The position numbers and the translations under genes were made by a program. Of a stretch of DNA of 64,000 nt, positions 49,822 through 60,500 are shown piece after piece (the stretch's first letter is position 1; each line of letters begins with the position of its first letter). The stretch lies in assembly GCF_013141775.1 (NCBI RefSeq), contig NZ_WHOB01000086.1, forward strand, positions 124,001 to 188,000, given 5' to 3'. The notes beneath the pieces are model-generated. The model saw only the letters and a list, made by a program, of their open reading frames with translations, did not search any database and had not been told where the DNA came from. This DNA comes from Paenibacillus phytohabitans (GTDB lineage: Bacteria > Bacillota > Bacilli > Paenibacillales > Paenibacillaceae).

Positions 49822-51258
49822 TTGCTATCTGAAAATTGGATTCATGTCTATCCGGCACCGGAGGGTGCCGTACACAACCCGGATTTCTCCGTCCGCGTCC
49901 GGACGCCGGGTGAAGAGTGGAAGCCGCTCTTCAGCTACAACGTCAAAGTGGATATGCACAATGTACGGAACGCATCTATGGTCATGTTCGATTGCTCCGG
50001 AACCGTTGACATTGAAGTAGAGTATCATCCTGAGACGGTCCTCGAGGCTGTGATACGGCCGCTATCAGCGGGTTTAGTGGGTGAAATAAGTGGCAGCAGT
50101 TTGTCTTTGAGTATTGACGGGCCCAAGCTGCTGTCGGTTGAAGTCAATGGCGAACGGTTTCATAATCTTCATATTTTTGCGAATCCGCCGGAAGAGCAGC
50201 TGCCGGACATGGAAGGCGGTGAGCTTCTGATGCTGGAGCCGGGCCTGCATAACACAGAGGAGCTTCAGCAACAGCTGGAACATAATGCAGATGGGGGCTC
50301 ACAGCGAATCCTTTTCTTCAGACCCGGCATTCACCGGCTGAGTGAGCCGCTGCTGCATCTTCCTTCCTGCAGCACGGTGTATATCCCGGGAGGCGCAGTA
50401 GTTTATGGAGGTTTTGTGTGTGACGGGGTTCATGATGTGACAGTTAAAGGCAGAGGTATCCTATACATGTCGGATTACGAGAAGAACACCTTTTACCGGG
50501 GCTTCGAAATCAAGTATTCAAGTCATATCCACATCGAAGGGATAACAGTAATTGATCCTCCGCACTACACCGTACTTCTCGGCCAGTCGGAGCATATCCT
50601 GATCCGCAACCTGAAATCGTTCAGTACGCGCGGCTGGTGTGACGGCATTGATATGATGGCCTGCAAACAGGTCACCATTGAAGGAGGGTTCCTCCGTACA
50701 TCTGATGACTGTATTGCAGTGTATGCTTCGCGCGGTGAATTCCGGGGCGATACTCGTGATGTCTCGGTCAGCGGCTCCATTCTGTGGGCGGATGTCGCCC
50801 ACCCGGTCAATATCGGCACGCATGGCGATTATGATGGAGAAGGCGATGTGATTGAGAATATCCGGTTCACAGCGCTTGATATCCTGGAGCATCATGAGCC
50901 CCAGCCCGATTACTGGGGTTGCCTGGCGATTAACGCAGGCGACAACAATACCGTCCGCAATGTAGCGTACGAGGATATCCGGATTGAATCGTTTGAGCTT
51001 GGTGAATTGTTCAATCTGCGGGTATTGCAGAACGAGAAATATAACCCGGCTCCCGGCAAGCGGATTGAGCAGATCACGTTCAGGAACATTCACTTTAACG
51101 GAACCTGCATGAATCCTTCGCATATTGAGGGGTACGACGAAATCCGGTTTGTCCAGGATATAACTTTCGAGAATGTAACGGTGAACGGCAGCGTCTTTCA
51201 ATTAGAAGAGCCGTATGTCATCATCGGGAAGCATGCTCAGGGGATAAAGGTGTTGTAA
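49822..51258 (+). CDS. GH28-like parallel beta-helix glycoside hydrolase
   Basis: A 478-residue protein. The N-terminal ~100 residues are a beta-sandwich (WIHVYPAPEGAVHNPDFSV). The right-handed beta-helix follows (from about 170), with repeated short turns such as SSHIHIEGITVIDPP, SEHILIRNLKSFSTRG and KQVTIEGGFLRTSDDCIAVY. The DD of TSDDC and the preceding DGID match the acidic centre of GH28 polygalacturonases and the related GH49 dextranases. The usual GHG and RIK motifs are not evident, so the bond it cleaves is uncertain. TTG at 49822 with AGGAG eight bases upstream is the likely start. No signal peptide is seen, so it acts on imported oligosaccharides. Confidence 0.78.
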   Translation: MLSENWIHVYPAPEGAVHNPDFSVRVRTPGEEWKPLFSYNVKVDMHNVRNASMVMFDCSGTVDIEVEYHPETVLEAVIRPLSAGLVGEISGSSLSLSIDGPKLLSVEVNGERFHNLHIFANPPEEQLPDMEGGELLMLEPGLHNTEELQQQLEHNADGGSQRILFFRPGIHRLSEPLLHLPSCSTVYIPGGAVVYGGFVCDGVHDVTVKGRGILYMSDYEKNTFYRGFEIKYSSHIHIEGITVIDPPHYTVLLGQSEHILIRNLKSFSTRGWCDGIDMMACKQVTIEGGFLRTSDDCIAVYASRGEFRGDTRDVSVSGSILWADVAHPVNIGTHGDYDGEGDVIENIRFTALDILEHHEPQPDYWGCLAINAGDNNTVRNVAYEDIRIESFELGELFNLRVLQNEKYNPAPGKRIEQITFRNIHFNGTCMNPSHIEGYDEIRFVQDITFENVTVNGSVFQLEEPYVIIGKHAQGIKVL

Positions 51259-51263
51259 GGGTT

Positions 51264-51491
51264 GGGACTGCTCTAATTCTTTGAGAAGGATCAACGTCAG
51301 CACTTGGATGGACGCTCCGCGAACGGACTGTTGTTCCAATCGCTGTTGCCCCCAGATTTTATTGATTCTCCTTAGCGGTGAAAATCCGGGGTCTGCTGAT
51401 GCTTCCGAAGCGAGCTTTCCCGCGGAAAGCTTTCAGGCGACCGCTAACGCTTTTACGCGGGTCAGTCCGTCCCCTCCGCTGTTTAAGCGGG
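51264..51491. repeat. Large inverted repeat, copy A
   Basis: This stretch is the reverse complement, with some changes, of 51912-52100. Shared blocks include CGTCAGCACTTGGATGGACG, TTAGCGGTGAAAATCCGG and CGCTTTTACGCGGGTCAGTC, ending in GTTTAAGCGGG. Copy A has about 40 extra bases in the middle (near 51400-51440), themselves partly palindromic (AGCTTTCC-CGC-GGAAAGCT). No gene is seen in it. Confidence 0.85.
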
Positions 51492-51577
51492 GAAAGTGTA
51501 TCAGGACAAAAGAACAACCGGGGCATTCGATTGCCCGCAATCTGCTGAAGCGAGCACTCATAGACTAAAACATAGAG

Positions 51578-51620
51578 CAGCGCTCCCCCCATAACAGGGG
51601 AAGCGCTGTTTTGCTTTTTT
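51578..51620 (+). terminator. Terminator in the repeat region
   Basis: CAGCGCT-C-CCCC pairs with GGGG-A-AGCGCTG, followed by TTTTGCTTTTTT. It probably ends transcripts from the hydrolase gene that pass through copy A. Confidence 0.7.
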
Positions 51621-51911
51621 GGTCAATAGTTTACACCAAGGACAGATCGATACGCGGTGTTTACAGCCGTAAATAGAAAAAGCGCAGCAATTCCTCGAAA
51701 AATCCTCCGGAAAATTGCAGATGCAGGCTAGGCAGTGAAGAAACTACGCCTATCCGAAAAGAAAGATATCCAGGCTGTGGGGAAGGCCGGAAAGCGTATT
51801 TGGACAGCAGAAGGACAACCGGGGCTTCCGGTGTATTCTGCTTCGCAGCATGAAAAAAGTGGCTGGAGGTAGGCTAAAGAGAGAATTCTTTTTTAGATTG
51901 TAAATTGGATT
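51621..51911. other. Spacer between the inverted repeats, no gene seen
   Basis: It contains a GCGCAGCAATT/AATTGCAG-N2-GC hairpin near 51,680-51,725 and a block (GGAAAGCGTATTTGGACAGC followed by ACAACCGGGGC near 51,789-51,825) that resembles 51,492-51,526 after copy A as a direct repeat. Nothing in it looks coding. Confidence 0.5.
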
Positions 51912-52100
51912 CCCGCTTAAACAGCGGAGGGGACGGACTGACCCGCGTAAAAGCGGTAGCGGTCGCCTTGGTCTCCGGATTTTCACCGCTAAGGGGAATG
52001 AAAAAAATCTGGAGAGCACAGCGATTGGAACAACGGTCCGTTCACGCAGCGTCCATCCAAATGCTGACGTACATCCTTCTCCAAAAACAAGGGCTGTTCC
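51912..52100. repeat. Large inverted repeat, copy B
   Basis: Reverse-complement partner of copy A, 189 bases, lacking the ~40-base insert of copy A. It ends 72 bases before the stop codon of the lyase-like gene on the minus strand, so each copy lies just behind a gene end. Confidence 0.85.
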
Positions 52101-52171
52101 AAGCAGCCGTTTCCTGGATTTTGGGACAACCCCTTCTGTCTAGGGAAAGAATACATTTGCAGCAAACTGGC

Positions 52172-54247
52172 TTAAGGAGTGACCTCTGTAAAGGTAGCAT
52201 CTGCGCTGAATGCAGAACCGGACTCGGCCTGTGCGAATAACAGATAATTGGTGTGCCGCAGGTATTTGGTCTGGTCTGTCCACATCTGATAAGAGGACTT
52301 CTGCGGGTCGGCCAAGCCGGCCACGCGGCGGAAGGTTGCTTCATTATTGAAGGCTGCAGTACTGTCGCCCGGGTCCAGCCATACTTCCCCGTTGGAACGG
52401 ACCCGCAGGAACCGTCCCGGGTAATTGACAGACTCGAACGATACACCACCCGCATTAGCCAGCCCGGTTACCATCTTGAATTGTGAATCCTGGGCAGGGG
52501 AGACGCCGGCGTCTATCCGGGCGCGGTAGCTGCTATGCCGGAGGAAGCGGTCCGGGTAATTATACGACTGCAGGCGGACATTCACGGAGACGGGTTCGAG
52601 TCTCCATTGCTGGTGGCTGCCGAGGGTGTATCGCCACTGATCAATCAGGGCGGCTTCACTAGACGAAGCGTTGATCACATCGGCAGGCCTATTCGAATGC
52701 ACAGGGGTGATCCGGTAATATCCGCTGCCTACAGGGATGAAGGCAAACTTTTGATGGTCTCCGCCGTTGCCGGAGTAGACTTGGAATTTGGCTCCATGGT
52801 CCAGAGAGCCGCTTGCGACCTCCAGGAATAGCCCGCTCTGCACATTCTTAATGCTGTACTGGCCGCCGCCAAGATGGGTTACGGTCCATTGCTGGCTGAC
52901 TGCTCCAGTATAGGTTGATTTCCGTACCGGAGAGTTGTTCGCCGTACCGGCGGCTTCCATAGCCTTGCCGTCCAAACGGACGGAGAAGCGGTACGTGCCA
53001 TCCGGAATATTGCCTCCTGGAAGAGAGGCCGATTCCCCGGAGCCAGCCGGGCGGGTATAGAGCAGCGTGCCGAATCCAAGCTGGTCAAAGGTGGAGGGGT
53101 ACTGCGTATTCGCGCCACCTTCCGGTCTTGTCAGCGCGGCGCGGGCAGCAATATTGGGGACTGACAGTCCCTTCCGGTTGGCATAATGGTTATAGATCAT
53201 TTCCCAGATGGGGCGGACCTCATTGCGGCTGGCATTGGAGACAACGGTCTGGGACTGGACGGCACCGTTCGTGCCGGTGCCCCACTCGTAGGCGGCAAAC
53301 GGCACATCTGCCCCGTTATTGTATTTGGCTACATATTCGGCGGCCCGCAGGAAGCGGTTGTTCGCCCAGCCGTACAGGTCGTCGCCCTGATGCCAGGCCA
53401 TTTCGTTAATTACAGCCATCAGACCAACGCCGAGCTGGGTATGCGCCTGGTCACGCCCGGATTCCTGCCACTGGGCCAGTCCGTTAGGATGAAGGAATGG
53501 AATCGCGTTATAAATCGAGCCATTGCCGGCCCCATGCTTGTAATATTCAACTCCAATATTGTAGATATCCGCGCGGTCGCAGAAGATCCCGATAGCCACA
53601 GTCGAAGCCATATTAGCCAGATCCCAGTTGGCCCAGTAATTCTGGATATAGGCGTCATTGTGGTCCTGGCCGTATTCATTGCCGATCAGGAACCGTTCAT
53701 TCAGCGGTTTATAGAAGACATTGATCAGCATATCCTGCATCTGCGTTAGATTAAAGCCGGGATAATCCCGCATGAGTTCGGCCGCATTGGCCAGTTCATA
53801 GCCATACAGACCGGAAGCCAGATAACGGTCCGCATTGCCTGAGACGGCCGTAAGGGTGGACGACCAGGCGTTCAGAATATCGCGGGCGGTGTCTCCGTTG
53901 GCCGTGCTTCCGCTAATCTTCCAGCGCAGGGCATTCTGGTAAGCCCGGGCTGTATCGTTGTAGAGCAGAGCCACATTGTCCCCGGTGCCGCCGCGGATAA
54001 TCGTGGCGGTTGCCCGCGGGGTCCAGCCGGCCTGCGACAGCGGGCTGTTCAGAAGCTGGTTCCACCCATCCAGAACCGGCTGGGTTCCGGCATTCACCAT
54101 TTGTCTCATGCGGTCGAAGTCCGCCTGCGAATGGAGCAGGCCCGGATGTGCAAATGCGCCTGCCGCGTCCGCTTTCTTCACCGGCACGAGTCCGGTTATA
54201 CCGGCTGCAAGGGTGAGGATGAACAGGATCATCATAAATTTTTTCAT
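52172..54247 (-). CDS. Secreted alginate-lyase-like enzyme with ricin and AbfB modules
   Basis: A 691-residue exported protein. A signal peptide is at residues 1-28. An alginate-lyase-like all-helical toroid domain spans about 30-385, with NEYGQDHNDAYIQNYWANWD and the diagnostic QESGRDQAHTQLGVG. A ricin-type beta-trefoil follows (about 412-555, with the repeated QQW/QKF turns) and then an AbfB-type arabinose-binding module (CBM42-like, about 556-690: LQSYNYPDRFLRHSS, ESVNYPGRFLRV, TKYLRHTNYLLFA). The enzyme should cleave an acidic or pectic polysaccharide by beta-elimination, held in place by binding to arabinose side chains; this is inferred from the modules. It is divergent from the large SLH protein that carries a related lyase-like domain. 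Confidence 0.85.
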   Translation of the reverse strand: MKKFMMILFILTLAAGITGLVPVKKADAAGAFAHPGLLHSQADFDRMRQMVNAGTQPVLDGWNQLLNSPLSQAGWTPRATATIIRGGTGDNVALLYNDTARAYQNALRWKISGSTANGDTARDILNAWSSTLTAVSGNADRYLASGLYGYELANAAELMRDYPGFNLTQMQDMLINVFYKPLNERFLIGNEYGQDHNDAYIQNYWANWDLANMASTVAIGIFCDRADIYNIGVEYYKHGAGNGSIYNAIPFLHPNGLAQWQESGRDQAHTQLGVGLMAVINEMAWHQGDDLYGWANNRFLRAAEYVAKYNNGADVPFAAYEWGTGTNGAVQSQTVVSNASRNEVRPIWEMIYNHYANRKGLSVPNIAARAALTRPEGGANTQYPSTFDQLGFGTLLYTRPAGSGESASLPGGNIPDGTYRFSVRLDGKAMEAAGTANNSPVRKSTYTGAVSQQWTVTHLGGGQYSIKNVQSGLFLEVASGSLDHGAKFQVYSGNGGDHQKFAFIPVGSGYYRITPVHSNRPADVINASSSEAALIDQWRYTLGSHQQWRLEPVSVNVRLQSYNYPDRFLRHSSYRARIDAGVSPAQDSQFKMVTGLANAGGVSFESVNYPGRFLRVRSNGEVWLDPGDSTAAFNNEATFRRVAGLADPQKSSYQMWTDQTKYLRHTNYLLFAQAESGSAFSADATFTEVTP

Positions 54248-54340
54248 GTATCAGCTCTCCTTCTTATTATGGAATCGCTTCCATCCAGAACTATAGCCCA
54301 ATTCTGCCCGGGAATAAATTCCAATTATATTAGAAATAGT

Positions 54341-54354
54341 GCATTAATTAATGC
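54341..54354. promoter_or_regulatory. Perfect palindrome between the divergent lyase-like genes
   Basis: GCATTAATTAATGC is a fourteen-base perfect palindrome, centrally placed in the 289-base gap 54248-54536 that must contain both promoters. GGAATAAATTCC, a near palindrome, lies about 25 bases to its left. Both could be operators. Confidence 0.4.
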
Positions 54355-54536
54355 TTTTTATAGTCCGGATCCTTTCTGCGGGGGGATTGGAGCTTTCGTT
54401 AAAGTTTGAATGAAAAAATAAGAAAACAAGAGAATTTGCAATAGATAGCAGGGAGAGAATTTGCTATGATGAGCCGTGTTTCCGCGAGGAGTTTGAATTT
54501 AGTACACAAAGTTACTCATTCTAAAGGAGGTTGGAT

Positions 54537-57500
54537 ATGAGCATCCGGAAATCCCTGTTATCGAAAGCTTTTGTCATTATGATCTCAAGCATCCTGGTAG
54601 CTGTAACCTTGATTGGAGATATTGCCCTGCCTGCGGCTAAGGCGGAGGCCAGTATTCCTGAACCAAGTGATCTGGTCGTTATTCATGAGACGGTCAGAGG
54701 CGGATTTACCCATCCCGGGGTGGGAGTGACCAAGTCTGTTCTGGAAAATATGCGCGAGCAGGTGATCGCGGGGCAGGAGCCCTGGGTTTCGTATTATGCG
54801 GCCATGACGAAGTCGTCGTATGCTTCCAGAACCGTTACATCAAACCTGGCCAGCGCGGCAGATCCAGCTAAGCCGAAAAGCGTTGCCGTGAACAGCAAAG
54901 GAGCATTCGTTACAGACGGGTTAAGTGCGTATACGCAAGCTCTTATGTATTACATTACCGGAGATGAAGTTTACCGGGCCAATGCGATGGCTATTATACG
55001 GATCTGGGAGCAGATGGACCCGGCGCAATATACGTATTTTACAGATTCGCATATCCATATGGGCATTCCGCTAAACCGGATGGTGACCGCGGCGGAGATT
55101 CTCCGGTACACCGTTGCCCGGAACGGGGCGCTTAGCTGGACGGAAGCGGATACCGCCAAATTCACGTCTAATCTGATTGTGCCGATGACGGAGACCTTTC
55201 TGCACGGCAATAACTATTTCATGAACCAGCATTTGTATCCGCTTCTCGGGGCGATGTCCGGTTATATCTTCACAGACAATATGGACCGGTACAAGGAAGG
55301 CGTTGAATGGTTTACGGTTAATAAGACTGCCGTGGATCAGGGCCAGAACGGTGCGATCCGGCAGCTGTTCCGGCTGGTGACGGAAGACGCCGTAACCGGT
55401 GAACAGCTGGAGACGCCAAGAATTCAGCATGTGGAGATGGGCCGGGACCAGGCTCACGGCGCTGGAGATCTTACCAATGTGGAGATTCTGGGACGGTTGC
55501 TGGATGCTCAAGGCACGAAGGTTGATCCGGCGGATGGAACGCTGTCCACTGCGGTTAATGCTGTAACCGCTTACGCCTTCCTGGGCAACCGGATTCTGAA
55601 GGCTGCGGATTACTTCGCGCAATATATGCTGGGCTATGAAACACCTTGGACTCCCGTTGTGGCCCGCTACGACGCGGAAGGAAATCCGGTGATTTATAAA
55701 GTGCTGTCCGGTGCATACCGGGGGCGGATCGGCGGCAATGTATACGGCCAGTATTATTACTATAAATACAGCATGGGGCTGGATATAGAGAAGGAAGCTC
55801 CATACTATGCCGAAATGTTCAATAAGCGGACGCCGTATTACTGGGAATCACCTGATGGCGGGGCGGACTACTGGCTGTTCATCCCGAAGGAAGCGGCTTC
55901 CGAAGGGGCATCCACCTTGCCCGAAGTGTCACCCAGTGCAGATTGGACAGAAATTGAGCAGCGGGCTACCAGCTTGGATTCCAATGCGGTGACCCGGCAA
56001 GAAGGAGACATTTCCTACGTGCAGGTTAAGGCTGCAGAAGCAGGCAGCCGGGTTTCTGTGGTCGCTTCAAGCACAAGCCTGAAGACAGTTGCTCTCCGCA
56101 TCCGGACCAATGGAACAGCGAGGCTGGAAGTTAACGGATGGACGGAATCAGAGCTGGTACTGCCGGATACGAAGGGCCAGTGGAAATATATAACGCTGAC
56201 CATGGATCAATATCATGGATTGGGCGATTTGATCTATTTCAAGGTGACGGGTCCCGGAACACTGGTCGACATCGATCATTTGCTGCTGGCGCCGGCAGCC
56301 GGATTGACCCCGCCGGTCTTCACTTCCGGACCGGCAGATGTGAATGCATATGCCTATACGGGCTCTGAAGCTGTACTCCAGGTTGATCTGTCTGCCCAAG
56401 ATGCAGCCGCAGGCGATACTGTGACCTATCAGCTGGACCCTAAACCTGAAGGGGCTGTATTCAATGAGAGCACGGGTGAGTTCTCCTGGATGCCGGAGCA
56501 GCCGGGGGTATATTCCCTGATCTTAAGCGCGGACGATGGATCTGCCGTAACAGCCAAAGCTGTAACCGTTACAGTAGGCAGGAACCGGCAGGAGGCGGCA
56601 ACGGCTGCTGCCGGCAGGTACAATCCGGAAACCAGCTACATCTCCACGACACTGGCGGAATATATGGCCATGATTGACGATGTGACGAATGCGCTGCCAA
56701 GCGCAACGGATGAAGAGATGTACCGGAAGCTGGCCGGGCTGAATCTCGCCGCCCAGGGTCTGAAGGAATTGACACCTCTGATGAAAGACGGAAGCATGCG
56801 TTATTTCGATACGGTAGCTTCTTCCACCTTCGGTACAGAGATCGGTAATCTAATCGATAACGCGCCGGACAGCTTTGCCGGATATTATCTGGCCGACAGT
56901 CTCAGCTATATCCTGGATTTCGGGGAGAACTTCAAGGTATCCGCCACGGCCTTCGCGCTTCAAGTCAGAACCGGATTCCCTGAGCGGATTGGCGGGGCTG
57001 CAGTATATGGCTCGAATGACAAGGAGTCCTGGACCCGGCTCACTCCGGGAGTAACTACGGTATCGGATGCAATGCAGAATCTGGAGGTCGGTGAAGCGCA
57101 GCAGGAAGGCCAGTTCCGTTTCCTGAAGCTTCAGATGATCGAGCCGTCAAGCACGATGTTCGAATTGTCCGAGCTTCGCATCTATGGCCTGCGGCATGAG
57201 ACCCATAACAAGCTGAAGTCTGTAACGCTCAGCTCCCCGCAGAGTACTCAGAGCAGGGTAGAAACCGGTAGCAGGGTGGACCTGTCCTTCCAATCTGCCG
57301 AACCTATTGAGGGTGTAGAGGTTACCCTACAGGGCCGGCAAGCCTCCGTTCACACCACAGACCGGATCAATTGGACGGCTTCTGTAATTATGGACAGTGC
57401 TATGCCGGCGGGCAAGATCAAATTCTCTATTAACTATACAACCGCAGGCGGATTGCCGGCCGCGCCTGCCCTGTTCACTACAGATCATTCAGTGCTCTAC

Positions 57501-60500
57501 TATGTAAACAAGTCCAAATATGTGGATGTCACGAAGCTGGCCCGTGTGACGGCTTCAAGTGCCCAATACGGCAGTAATGGTCTGCCCGCAGACAAGGTCG
57601 GCTATCTGCTGTTTGACGGCAACACTGCAACCTATGGAGACTTGGCCAGCGGCAACGGGGCTTATTATACGCTGGACTTCGGGCCAGATGCGTCAATCAG
57701 GCTCAGCGGCGTCATTCTGCTGCCGAGAACAGGTTATGCCAGCCGGATGAACGGCCTGATCATTCAAGGCTCCAATGATGAGCTGAATTGGAGTAATCTC
57801 ACCCCGGCTGTGTCTGGGGCGGCTGACCAATCCTGGACCTATATTAATGAAGAACAAATGAAGGACAGCAAGCCTTACCGGTATTTAAGAATAGTGAACC
57901 CTGCTTCATGGAGCGGCAATGTAGCTGAAGTAGAAATATACGGCGAATATAGTATTCCAGCCGCAGCCCTTGAGGCGAAGGTGAAAGGGCCTGAAGGATA
58001 CACCCGGCTAAGCTACTACCAGTACAAGCACGAGGCGGACCGGATTGTGGAAGCTGCCGGAGATCAAGGCGCAGATATGCTGGCCTTGCTTAATGAGCTG
58101 TTCCAGGCGGAGCGGCTGCTGGTTACGGTCACGGAGCTGCCAGCAGAGAGAATAGCCGTTACCGAATCGATGGTGAAGGCGTCTCATATCTCGTGGGACG
58201 GGAAATTATCCGAAGCTGCCAACGGCTGGAAGGCCTTCGACGGCGACAAGGCTACTTATACCGATACCAAAGCCAATCCGGGCTGGATTGTTGCCGATCT
58301 GGGAGCTGGCAATGACAAGGCGTTGTCCAGCTTCAAATTCTATCCGAGAAGCACCCAGGCCCATCTCGGAAGGGTCAATGGAGCGATTCTTCAGGGCTCT
58401 GCAGATGGAGAGCACTATACGGATCTATACACCATAAGCGGTATCACCACCGCTGAATGGCATACGGCTGCCATAAGTGGCGATACAGCTTACCGTTATC
58501 TGCGTTATTATTCCCAAAACGGGAACGCCAACGTAGCGGAGCTGGAATTCTATCAGAAGACAGCTGACCGGACGCTGCTGGAGTATCTGAGAGAGCAGGC
58601 CGAAGGTGTGCAGCGTGTCCTCTACACGGAAGAGAGTCTTATAGCTCTGGATACGGCAAAAGCTGCCGCGCTGGACCTGGCTGCGGATGCGGTCCAATCC
58701 GCTATCGACGCGGCAGCCACCGGCTTGCTTACAGCTATGGAGCAATTGGTAGTCCAACCGGTCATTGTCAGTCTGAACAAAGTGGAAGTAACAACAGCAG
58801 TGGGAACAGCTCCGGAGCTGCCGTCAGTAGTAGAGGCAGTATATAGCGATAAGACGGTCAGATCCCTGTCTGTACTATGGCAGGATATCGATCCGGTTCA
58901 ATACAGCTCCGTGGGAAGCTTCACGGTAACCGGCGCGGTCTACGGCACGGATGTGCCGGCAGTCGCCAATGTGGCTGTAATGGATGAAGATTCGCCAACG
59001 CCGCCGGTACTTCCGGCAGCACCGACCGGATTAACGGCTTCCTCCATTACTGCGAACGCCCTGAAGCTGGGCTGGAATGCCCCGGCTGATAGTGTGCGGT
59101 TGGCCGGATATGAGGTCCTGCTGAACGGAGAAGTACATGGTACGGTAACAGGGGATACCTATGAGTATGGCTTCACCCGGTTATTGCCGGATACGTCCTA
59201 CACGTTCCGGGTGACCGCCTTAGATGAAGCGGGTAACAAGGCTTCAAGTAATGACTATACGGTGAGGACACTGAAGGAGGATCAATCACCGCCAACGCCG
59301 CCACCGGCTTCACCGCCGTCAACGCCGCTACCGGCTTCACCGGTTGACGGCGGGAATACAGGAGGGACCGCCATTCCGGCCCCAGTCCAGACAGTAATAA
59401 GCGTACATGGAAGCCGTATCCAGGCTGTTCCTGCCTTACATCAGGGCGCAGCGCTAATCACACTGAGTGAAGCAAGTCTGGAGGAAGCCCTCAAGCAGGC
59501 GATCCAGAATAAGGAGGACACCCTGCATATTCAAGTGCAGCCAAGCGGAGAGCTGTCCTTCATTACGCTGGAGCTTCCGGCCAGTGCCTGGCTCAAGTCA
59601 CAGCGGGAAGGAATCAGGTTTCTGTCGGTTGAGACCGGATTCGCATCATTGTTAATTCCTCTGGATGCGTCCGGCAACCTGAAGGAAACAGATAAACTGG
59701 CCGTGTCGGTCGGACAGGCGGACCGCTCTGGATGGCAGGCATCACTGTCCGGCCTGCTCAAGAACAAGCCTGTCTATGAATTGGGGCTCTCCGTTAACGG
59801 GCAGAGCGTGAACATCTTCGCCAACGGCAGCGTGGTGAAGGTAATGATTCCCTATTCGCCGCAAGCGGATGAATCTGTATATGGACTGGTCGCTGCTTCC
59901 CTGAGTGATGACGGAGGTCTGGAGGTAATCAAGAATTCCAAATATGACAGAACAAGCGGAAGGCTTGTATTTGGCGCCAGACACTTCAGCAAGTATGCGG
60001 TGCTCTCGGTTCCATCCTCTTATAAAGACATGGATGCTTATTCATGGGCGAAGGATGGCGTTACTGCCTTGTCGGCCCGCAAAATTGTGCAGGGGACCGG
60101 GAATAATAGTTATGCTCCCTGGCGCGCGGTATCCCGCGCCGAGTTCCTGAAGATGATGATGGAAGCCTTTGAATTAGTGCAGGCAGGTCAAAGCTCCTCC
60201 TTCCAGGATGTGAGATCCGGCCAGTGGTATGCGGATGCGGTTGCATCAGCGGAGGCTTTGGGAATTGTTATGGGATACGGGGACGGTACCTTCGGTGCGG
60301 GCCGCAGTATTACCCGGGAAGAAATGGCGGTCATCACCGTCCGTGTTTTGAAAGCGGCAGGGGAAGAACTGCCGAAGAAATATGAAGCCGTCAACTTCAG
60401 CGACACACCGCTAATCTCCGCGTTTGCCCTGGATGCGGTGAACCTCATGGCAGAGGGAGGCTTCATCGAAGGCCGGAGCTCAGGTGATTTTGCTCCCAAG

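Noticed and set aside
51264-52100. Insertion sequence with terminal inverted repeats
   Set aside because: The 420 bases between the repeats have no transposase or other coding frame, and the repeats are far longer than typical IS ends.
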